Source: Chloroflexi bacterium RBG_16_64_43
GTDB taxonomy: Bacteria > Chloroflexota > Anaerolineae > Anaerolineales > RBG-16-64-43
Direction of reading: 5' to 3'
Assembly: GCA_001796965.1 (NCBI GenBank)
Contig: MGOA01000009.1
Location: forward strand, 1-5,723
Length of the DNA: 5,723 bases
A program made the position numbers and the translations under genes. Numbering within the stretch: the stretch's first letter is position 1; every line of letters starts with the position of its first letter. Under the pieces are notes generated by a model, which was given only the letters and a program-made list of their open reading frames with translations, ran no database searches and was not told the origin of the DNA. Of this stretch, positions 1 through 4,629 are shown piece after piece.

Positions 1-157
1 GTCCGGCCGGCCGTCGTAGCGGATGCGCCCCTCCAGCGCCGCCGCACGCAGCAAGCGGTAGACCCCGTTGCTCTCGTCGTCCGGCCGGCCGTCGTAGCGG
101 ATGCGCCCCTCCAGCGCCGCCGCACGCAGCAAGCGGTAGACCCCGTTGCTCTCGTCG
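1..157. repeat. Exact 78-bp tandem duplication, two copies, in frame within a CDS
   Basis: Bases 1-78 and 79-156 are identical, and the match at offset 78 continues for one more base (79 equals 157) before breaking at 80/158. The left limit is unresolved because it is the window edge, so there may be more copies outside. The unit is 26 codons, so the reading frame is kept. The repeated residues begin DESNGVYRLL and end RYDGRPD. In this family a segment ending like RYDG is normally followed by a short acidic/REYIHV-type strand, not by a second copy of the preceding helix. Total identity with no silent changes means either a very recent duplication or an assembly error at a sequence end. Confidence 0.97.
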
Positions 158-633
158 GCGCGCGGACCGTAGAGCGACCCGTAGCGCAGGACCGTGTACT
201 CGAGCCCGTACTGGCGTTGATACTCCTCGATATAGGCTTCGCCCGCCTGCTTGCTGGCCCGGTAAAAGCTGCCCTCGTCACTATAGACATAGACCGTGCT
301 GGCAAATATAAAACGCTTCACCTCGGCCAAGCGCGCGGCCTCCAGCAGGTTGACGGTGCCCAGCACATTGATGCTGGCCGTCTCCCTCGGCCGGGTGCGC
401 GCGGCGTTGAGGTCGGCCAGCGCGCCGAGGTGATAGACGTAGTCGGCATCCTTCAGCGTGCGGCACAACAAGTCGAAATCCAAGAGGTCGCCGACCACAT
501 GCTCTTGCGCCGGTTGGAGGAAAGGCGAGGCGCGCTGGTCGAACACTAGCACCTCGTGCCCGCGCGCGGTCAATTCATCGGCCAGATGGCTGCCCAGAAA
601 CCCTGCTCCGCCGGTCACGATCGTGCGCGTCAT
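1..633 (-). CDS. NAD-dependent epimerase/dehydratase (extended SDR), C-terminus cut by window edge
   Basis: An open frame runs from ATG at 633 to the left edge without a stop (211 codons), so the protein is partial. It reads as a nucleotide-sugar-modifying extended SDR: the NAD-binding glycine motif TGGAGFLG is at residues 7-14, and Asp32 at the end of strand 2 suits NAD over NADP. The active site reads STVYVYSDEGSFYRASK (112-128), giving Thr113, Tyr124 and Lys128 by alignment with E. coli GalE Ser124, Tyr149 and Lys153. The Thr-Tyr spacing is 11 residues instead of 25, so the usual loop is missing. The LRYGSLYGPR segment follows near 149-158, as in other family members. The start is supported by GGGGAG 8 nt upstream (642-647) and by an ATGA overlap with the upstream dehydrogenase stop. 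Residues 160-185 are repeated exactly as 186-211 because of the 78-bp tandem repeat, which would disturb the fold if real. The exact reaction (4-epimerase, dehydratase or reductase) cannot be read from this part. Confidence 0.9.
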   Translation of the reverse strand, partial: MTRTIVTGGAGFLGSHLADELTARGHEVLVFDQRASPFLQPAQEHVVGDLLDFDLLCRTLKDADYVYHLGALADLNAARTRPRETASINVLGTVNLLEAARLAEVKRFIFASTVYVYSDEGSFYRASKQAGEAYIEEYQRQYGLEYTVLRYGSLYGPRADESNGVYRLLRAAALEGRIRYDGRPDDESNGVYRLLRAAALEGRIRYDGRPD

Positions 634-1580
634 GTGGGTCGCTCCCCGGAGGGCCGCCCCCCGTGCGAGAAGAAATCGATCACCTGGCGGGCCGCATCGA
701 GTTCCATTTGGATGCGGCACTCGACGGCATACGAGCCGATATGCGGCGTAAGCACCACGTTGGGCACATCGCGCAGCGGGCCGGCATAGGGTTCCTGTTC
801 GAAGACGTCGAGGTACGCGCCGCCCAACTGGCCGCTCGCCAGCGCCTCGGCCAGCGCCGCTTCATCCACCCACCCGCCTCGCGCGAGGTTCATGAGCAGC
901 GCGCCGCGTTTCATCATTTCGATCTCGGCTCGCCCGATCATCGGCGCCTTGGGCGCACCGCTCAAGTGCAACGAGACAATATCGCAGCGCGGCAGCACTT
1001 CGGCCAAAGGCCCGTACTCCAGGTGGACCTCGCGCGCGAAGGCTGCATCCCGTTGAGGATCAACCGCCAGCAGATTCACTTCGAAGGGCCGCAGCAGCCG
1101 TACCCAGGCTTTGCCGATGCGCCCAAGGCCGATGACCCCGACCGTGCGCCCGTGCAGGAGGCGGCCCATCGGCTTGGCCCATTCGCCGCGGCGGATGGCG
1201 GCATCGGCGTGCGGCACGTGGCGCAACAGCGACAGCAACCCGGCCAGGGCCAGCTCCGCCACGGCCCAGGTCGGGCCGTCGGGAGTATTGCCCACCCGGA
1301 TGCCGCGCTCCGCGGCGAAGGTCAGGTCGACGTTTTCCATGCCGGTGCCCACCCGCGCGATCAGCTTAAGCTGCGGCAGCTGCTCGAGCACTGCGCGGTC
1401 GAGAGCCTCGGTGCCAGCCACCACCGCTTCCGCCTTGCCCAAGAGAGCCACGGTCTCATCACGGGTGAGCTTGCGCCCGTGAGGGTTAAGTACAACCTCA
1501 AAGCCAGCGGCGCGCAGCATCTCCAGCGGCTCTGCGCTCTCCTTGGCAAAAGTGGAAGTTGTGACGGCGATCTTCATCAT
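630..1580 (-). CDS. D-isomer-specific 2-hydroxyacid dehydrogenase (SerA/PGDH-like, short form)
   Basis: A 316-residue NAD-dependent oxidoreductase that interconverts a D-2-hydroxyacid and a 2-oxoacid. All family landmarks are present: substrate-loop RVGTGMENVD (76-85), NAD-binding VGVIGLGRIG (147-156) with Asp174 at the end of the next strand, catalytic Arg234 in NLARGGWVDE, Glu263 in DVFEQEP, and His280 in TPHIGSY. It ends soon after the catalytic domain and has no C-terminal ACT or ASB regulatory domain, so it is not a classical serine-pathway SerA of the long type. The open frame extends 50 codons further upstream into the neighbouring gene, but homology-like sequence starts at the MMKIAVTT double methionine. 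ATG at 1580 or 1577 are both possible, with only a weak GGA upstream. It starts 25 nt after the upstream 4-epimerase stop and overlaps the next gene by ATGA, so it is an operon member. Its substrate is unknown; phosphoglycerate, glycerate, lactate or 2-hydroxyglutarate are all possible. Confidence 0.95.
   Translation of the reverse strand: MMKIAVTTSTFAKESAEPLEMLRAAGFEVVLNPHGRKLTRDETVALLGKAEAVVAGTEALDRAVLEQLPQLKLIARVGTGMENVDLTFAAERGIRVGNTPDGPTWAVAELALAGLLSLLRHVPHADAAIRRGEWAKPMGRLLHGRTVGVIGLGRIGKAWVRLLRPFEVNLLAVDPQRDAAFAREVHLEYGPLAEVLPRCDIVSLHLSGAPKAPMIGRAEIEMMKRGALLMNLARGGWVDEAALAEALASGQLGGAYLDVFEQEPYAGPLRDVPNVVLTPHIGSYAVECRIQMELDAARQVIDFFSHGGRPSGERPT
642..647 (-). promoter_or_regulatory. Ribosome binding site (GGGGAG) for the partial epimerase
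   Basis: The mRNA-sense sequence GGGGAG lies 8 nt before the ATG at 633, inside the last codons of the 2-hydroxyacid dehydrogenase gene. Together with the ATGA stop/start overlap it fixes the start of the downstream gene and suggests translational coupling. Confidence 0.65.
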
Positions 1581-1605
1581 CCATCCAAAGGTCAGGGGCG
1601 ATAAT

Positions 1606-2580
1606 CTAGCCGGTGGCCACGGTGCGTGTCCAATCGCGCTCTCGCCGGTACCATTCCACCAGCTCGCGCGCTCCTTCGGCAAACGAAACGCGCGGCTCCC
1701 AGCCCAGCAGGTGCCGGGCCTTCTCAACATTGGCCCATGAGGCCGGCATGTCGGCGGGGTGCGCCGGCTGCTGAACGACGTGAGCCTTCGCGCCCAACAA
1801 TTCCTCCAGCAAACGAATCACCTCGGTCATGCGCACCGCTTCGTGCCCGCCCAGGTTCATCACTTCGTAACCGAGCGGACGCAGCCCGAGAATCGTGCCG
1901 CGGGCGATATCGTCTACAAATGTGAAACCTCGCGACTGACTTCCGTCACCGTTGAGCACGAGCGGCCGCTCTTCGGCAATCCATTGCGTGAAGCGAAACA
2001 TCGACATGTCGGGCCGGCCGGCCGGGCCGTAGACCGTGAAGTAGCGAAAGACGGTCACATCCAGGCCGTACATGGCATGATACGAGTAGCTGAGCACTTC
2101 GGCCGCCTTTTTCGAGGCGGCATACGGCTGCAATGGGCGGCTGCTGTCGGCATCTTCCGGTGTCGGCAGCGGCGCCTCCGCTCCGTAGATGCTTGAAGTG
2201 GATGCCAGCAGGAACTTCGGGATGTGCGTCTGGCGGCACACCTCGAGCAGATTGAGCGTGCCCACCGCGTTCGTCTCCACGTACGACCACGGGTCTTCGA
2301 GCGAGGCGCGCACGCCCGCCCGCGCCGCCAGGTGGATCACCGCCTCGATCGGCGCGCCCTGCGGCAACGCTCGCAGCGCGCGCCCGTCGCAAATATCCAC
2401 TTTGTGGAACTCAAAGCCAGGCAGCGCCTGCAGACGCCCCAGCCGGTATTGCTTCATGCGCACGTCGTAGGCCGGGTTGAGGTTGTCGAGGCCCACCACC
2501 TGGTGGCCGTGTTCGAGCAGGAGTTCGGTGACGCGCGCACCGATGAAGCCGGCGGCGCCGGTCAGCAAATAGCGCGACAT
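1606..2580 (-). CDS. UDP-sugar/UDP-uronate 4-epimerase, NAD-dependent extended SDR
   Basis: A 324-residue full-length GalE-fold cytoplasmic enzyme that inverts C4 of a UDP-sugar through a 4-keto intermediate with bound NAD. Seen: GAAGFIG (8-14), Asp32 followed by NLNPAYDVRMKQYRL, HLAARAGVR (83-91), Thr128 in STSSIYG, and Tyr153/Lys157 in YAASK. The Thr-Tyr spacing of 25 equals that of GalE. The DNLN..YDVR and FTVYGPAGRPDM (181-192) signatures most resemble UDP-glucuronate 4-epimerases (CapI/LpsL group); the usual Trp in GPWGRPDM is Ala here. The start is ATG at 2580, which overlaps the upstream TAA as TAATG with AAGGTGA 10 nt before it. The longer in-frame extension to 2763 lies within the dehydrogenase gene and does not look like an SDR N-terminus. 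Sitting directly after a UDP-GlcNAc dehydrogenase, it may epimerise UDP-GlcNAcA to UDP-GalNAcA; UDP-GlcA or UDP-GlcNAc are the alternatives. The family call is firm, the substrate is not. Confidence 0.95.
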   Translation of the reverse strand: MSRYLLTGAAGFIGARVTELLLEHGHQVVGLDNLNPAYDVRMKQYRLGRLQALPGFEFHKVDICDGRALRALPQGAPIEAVIHLAARAGVRASLEDPWSYVETNAVGTLNLLEVCRQTHIPKFLLASTSSIYGAEAPLPTPEDADSSRPLQPYAASKKAAEVLSYSYHAMYGLDVTVFRYFTVYGPAGRPDMSMFRFTQWIAEERPLVLNGDGSQSRGFTFVDDIARGTILGLRPLGYEVMNLGGHEAVRMTEVIRLLEELLGAKAHVVQQPAHPADMPASWANVEKARHLLGWEPRVSFAEGARELVEWYRRERDWTRTVATG

Positions 2581-3923
2581 TACAGGCGGGTCACCTTGGC
2601 GCTGGCTTTGCCCTTGGCGCCGAGCGCGTTGCGCGTATCGACGATGAGCCGCGACATGCGCAGCACCTTGTCCCAATCGTAGACGCTGTGGTGGGTGGTG
2701 ATGATCACACAGTCCGCCGACTTGAGCGCGGTCTGCAGGCTCGGTACACACCGCAGGTTCCACGAGTCGTGCTTCACCTCAGGCACATAGGGGTCGTGGT
2801 AGGCCACGCGCGCGCCCTTCTTGCCCAAAAGGCCGATGACATCCAGGGCCGGTGACTCACGCAGGTCGGAGACATCCGGCTTGTAGGCCACTCCCAACAC
2901 GAGGATGCGGCTGCCTTTGACCGGCTTGCCCACACTATTGAGCGCATCCTGCACCTTCTGCACCGCGACGCGCGGCATGTTGGTGTTGATTTCGCTGGCC
3001 AGTTCTATGAAGCGGGCGGTGTAATTGACCGTCTTGAGCTTCCATGAGAGGTACAGCGGATCGATCGGAATGCAGTGGCCACCCAGGCCCGGGCCGGGAG
3101 AGAACTTCATGAAGCCGAACGGTTTGGAGGCGGCGGCATCGATGATTTCCCACACGTCGAGGCCCAGCCGGTCGCACATCAGCGCCACCTCGTTCACCAA
3201 GCCGATGTTGACCGCGCGGAAGGTGTTCTCCAGGAGCTTGGCCATCTCGGCCGCCTCGGCCGAAGAGACCGGCACCAGCGTCTGGATGGCCTGCCCGTAG
3301 TAGGCTTTGGCCACCTCCAGGCAGGCGGGGGTCATCCCGCCGATCACCTTGGGAGTGTTGATGGTCGTCCAATCCTTCCGCCCCGGGTCGACCCGCTCCG
3401 GCGAGAAGGCCAGGAAGAAATCCTTGCCCACCTTGAGCCCCCGGCTTTCGAACTTGGGCAGAAGGATTTCGCGCGTCGTGCCGGGATAGGAGGTCGATTC
3501 GAGAACGATGGCCATGCCCGGATGCAGAAAACGGGCGATGGCCTCGGTCACGTTGACGATGAAGGAAAGGTCCGGATCGCCCGTCTTGCGCAGCGGCGTG
3601 GGCACGCAGATCGATAGCGCATCCAGCGTGCTGACCGCGGCGAAGTCGGCGGTCGCCTCCAGGCGCCCCTGGTCGATGAGTTCCTTGATGCGTGCAGCGG
3701 GCACGTCTTCGATGTAGGACTGGCCCTTCTTCAGCGCCTGGACTTTGCGTTCGTCCACGTCGATGCCCACGACCGTGTAGCCGGCATGGCCGAAGGCCTC
3801 CACCAGAGGCAAGCCGACGTATCCGAGCCCCACCACACCCACCCGCGCGGTGCGCGCGTTGAGCTTGGCAATCAGTTGTCGGGCCGCAGGGGGGAGGGCG
3901 GCGCTGTTCTCAGTTCGTTTCAC
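2580..3923 (-). CDS. wbpA: UDP-N-acetyl-D-glucosamine 6-dehydrogenase (WbpA family)
   Basis: A 447-residue nucleotide-sugar dehydrogenase that oxidises C6 of the sugar in two NAD-dependent steps, giving a UDP-uronic acid in the cytoplasm. Domains in order: N-terminal Rossmann domain with VGLGYVGLPL (31-40) and Asp55/Asp57; VPTPL (108-112); ESTSYPGTT (142-150); SPERVDPG (174-181); a central helical dimer region with KLLENTFRAVN (229-239); the catalytic loop PGPGLGGHCIPIDP with Cys284 and Asp288; and the C-terminal UDP-binding domain with GVAYKPDVSDLRESPA (344-359). The SPERVDPG and GPGLGGHCIPIDPLYLSWK signatures point to the UDP-GlcNAc (WbpA/TviB) branch rather than UDP-glucose dehydrogenases; substrate remains an inference. 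All key residues and full length are present. The start is GTG at 3923, chosen because AAGGAG lies 7 nt upstream and the codon overlaps the wzz-like stop as GTGA. The gene ends in TAATG with the 4-epimerase. Confidence 0.96.
   Translation of the reverse strand: MKRTENSAALPPAARQLIAKLNARTARVGVVGLGYVGLPLVEAFGHAGYTVVGIDVDERKVQALKKGQSYIEDVPAARIKELIDQGRLEATADFAAVSTLDALSICVPTPLRKTGDPDLSFIVNVTEAIARFLHPGMAIVLESTSYPGTTREILLPKFESRGLKVGKDFFLAFSPERVDPGRKDWTTINTPKVIGGMTPACLEVAKAYYGQAIQTLVPVSSAEAAEMAKLLENTFRAVNIGLVNEVALMCDRLGLDVWEIIDAAASKPFGFMKFSPGPGLGGHCIPIDPLYLSWKLKTVNYTARFIELASEINTNMPRVAVQKVQDALNSVGKPVKGSRILVLGVAYKPDVSDLRESPALDVIGLLGKKGARVAYHDPYVPEVKHDSWNLRCVPSLQTALKSADCVIITTHHSVYDWDKVLRMSRLIVDTRNALGAKGKASAKVTRL
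2591..2597 (-). promoter_or_regulatory. Ribosome binding site (AAGGTGA) for the 4-epimerase
   Basis: AAGGTGA in mRNA sense lies 10 nt before the ATG at 2580, inside the end of the dehydrogenase gene. It supports this ATG over the longer in-frame start at 2763. With the TAATG overlap, termination and reinitiation are likely coupled. Confidence 0.5.
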
Positions 3924-4525
3924 GGTTGATCTCCTTGCGGCAGAGGTGCGGCCACACGATAGCTCAGGACGACGACCGCGCCGGCCAGCAGACCCAGCAC
4001 GGCGGCGGTGACAAGTTTCGGTACAAAACGCGTATCCACGCGGCTCGCCCCATCCGGCAGGCTGACCACGCGCGGGGTGTTCTCCCCACCGCCGCCCGTC
4101 CGGTCGGGATAGGTTTCGGCGATGAGCGCCACAAGTTCCGTGGCCCAGGCGCGGGTCAGGCTCACTGTTTGGGGCGCGCTGGCCGTGATCATTTCCATTC
4201 GAGTCAACCCGCCGTCGAGCGCCTCGAGCGTGCCCGCGCCCAGCACTGCGGGAATGTCCACCGTTGTGATATCCCCAAGCCCGCCCACCAGCCGGCGCTC
4301 CATCTCGGCGCTCGCGGCGAGGGCGGCCACGGCATCGCGCGGCACTTGCGCGCCGCCCGCCACAAGCGCATTCGCCGAGTAACGGGCCGGCTGCATCGCC
4401 AGCACCAGCGCCGCCAATCCGGCCGCAATCAGCGGCGCGAGGCCCAACAGCCAGCCTCGGCGAATCACGAGGCGGGCTGCCTCGCGTACGTCAGCCTTCC
4501 AATCCGTTGCTGCAGATTCTGTCAT
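3920..4525 (-). CDS. Wzz-like polysaccharide chain-length determinant protein (short)
   Basis: A small inner-membrane protein (201 residues from ATG) with the architecture of a polysaccharide co-polymerase: a cytoplasmic N-terminus ending in Arg-Arg, a first membrane helix (about 25-44, GWLLGLAPLIAAGLAALVLA), a periplasmic part of about 120 residues, and a second membrane helix (about 168-188) before a short cytoplasmic tail. The YSANALVAGG segment just after helix 1 resembles the conserved start of the Wzz domain. Wzz proteins set the length distribution of polymer made by Wzy. Classical members are about 300-370 residues, so the periplasmic part is much reduced; there is no tyrosine-kinase domain. 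Start: ATG at 4525 is preferred, with a weak CGGA 6 nt upstream; TTG at 4531 is an in-frame alternative giving 203 residues. It is the first gene after the promoter at 4570-4598 and overlaps the dehydrogenase by GTGA. The assignment rests on topology and context more than on strong motifs. Confidence 0.75.
   Translation of the reverse strand: MTESAATDWKADVREAARLVIRRGWLLGLAPLIAAGLAALVLAMQPARYSANALVAGGAQVPRDAVAALAASAEMERRLVGGLGDITTVDIPAVLGAGTLEALDGGLTRMEMITASAPQTVSLTRAWATELVALIAETYPDRTGGGGENTPRVVSLPDGASRVDTRFVPKLVTAAVLGLLAGAVVVLSYRVAAPLPQGDQP
3931..3936 (-). promoter_or_regulatory. Ribosome binding site (AAGGAG) deciding a GTG start
   Basis: AAGGAG in mRNA sense is placed 7 nt before the GTG at 3923. 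It is the best Shine-Dalgarno match among the genes here and supports the non-ATG start and the 4-nt GTGA overlap with the upstream gene. Confidence 0.8.
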
Positions 4526-4569
4526 GGGCAATCCGGAACGGGAAAGCAGGGGAAATCGGAGGCTCGGCG

Positions 4570-4598
4570 ATTAAACCATGAGTGCCACGGAGTGTCAA
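4570..4598 (-). promoter_or_regulatory. Sigma-70-type promoter upstream of the wzz-like gene
   Basis: On the minus strand TTGACA (4598-4593) is a perfect -35 box, followed by exactly 17 bp and TTTAAT (4575-4570), a 5-of-6 match to TATAAT. Transcription would start near 4561-4563, leaving a leader of about 37 nt to the ATG at 4525. The TTTAAT is one of few AT-rich hexamers in this GC-rich window, and it lies in the only sizeable gap between genes. It would drive the five-gene downstream operon separately from the transferase gene. Confidence 0.7.
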
Positions 4599-4599
4599 C

Positions 4600-4629
4600 G
4601 CGACCGCGGACGCTGCGGGCGTCGATCGC
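4600..4629 (-). other. Imperfect GC-rich hairpin after the transferase stop
   Basis: Directly after the TGA at 4632-4630, GACGC (4623-4619) pairs with GCGTC (4613-4609) across a 5-nt loop, and outer GCGA (4629-4626) can pair with TCGC (4603-4600) around asymmetric internal bulges. No T-run follows, so it is not a standard intrinsic terminator. It may slow or stabilise the 3' end of the transferase transcript, or be chance in GC-rich DNA. It ends one base before the -35 box. Confidence 0.3.

Noticed and set aside
1..157. CRISPR array or variable-number repeat region
   Set aside because: There are only two copies, directly abutting with no spacers, and they continue a coding frame.
663..1604. 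Plus-strand open frame of 313 codons opposite the 2-hydroxyacid dehydrogenase
   Set aside because: The minus strand carries a complete, motif-rich enzyme here. The opposite frame is rich in Arg, His, Gln and Ala with no recognisable motif, as expected for antisense frames in GC-rich genes.
1581..1730. N-terminal extension of the 2-hydroxyacid dehydrogenase frame
   Set aside because: The 50 extra codons overlap the end of the 4-epimerase gene and have shadow-like composition; the family's first strand begins at MMKIAVTT.
2009..2029. GGCCGGCC-rich palindromic tract, similar to GGCCGGCC at 4-12 and 82-90
   Set aside because: These are codons for GPAGRPD and GRPD inside coding sequence; high GC explains the shared motif and there is no sign of a dispersed repeat family.
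2581..2763. N-terminal extension of the 4-epimerase frame to an upstream start
   Set aside because: The extension lies wholly inside the dehydrogenase gene and precedes the MSRYLLTGAAGFIG start typical of the family; the ATG at 2580 has a suitable ribosome site and stop overlap.
4600..4629. Intrinsic transcription terminator after the transferase gene
   Set aside because: A GC-rich stem can form, but no T-run follows and the stem is interrupted, so I list it only as a hairpin.
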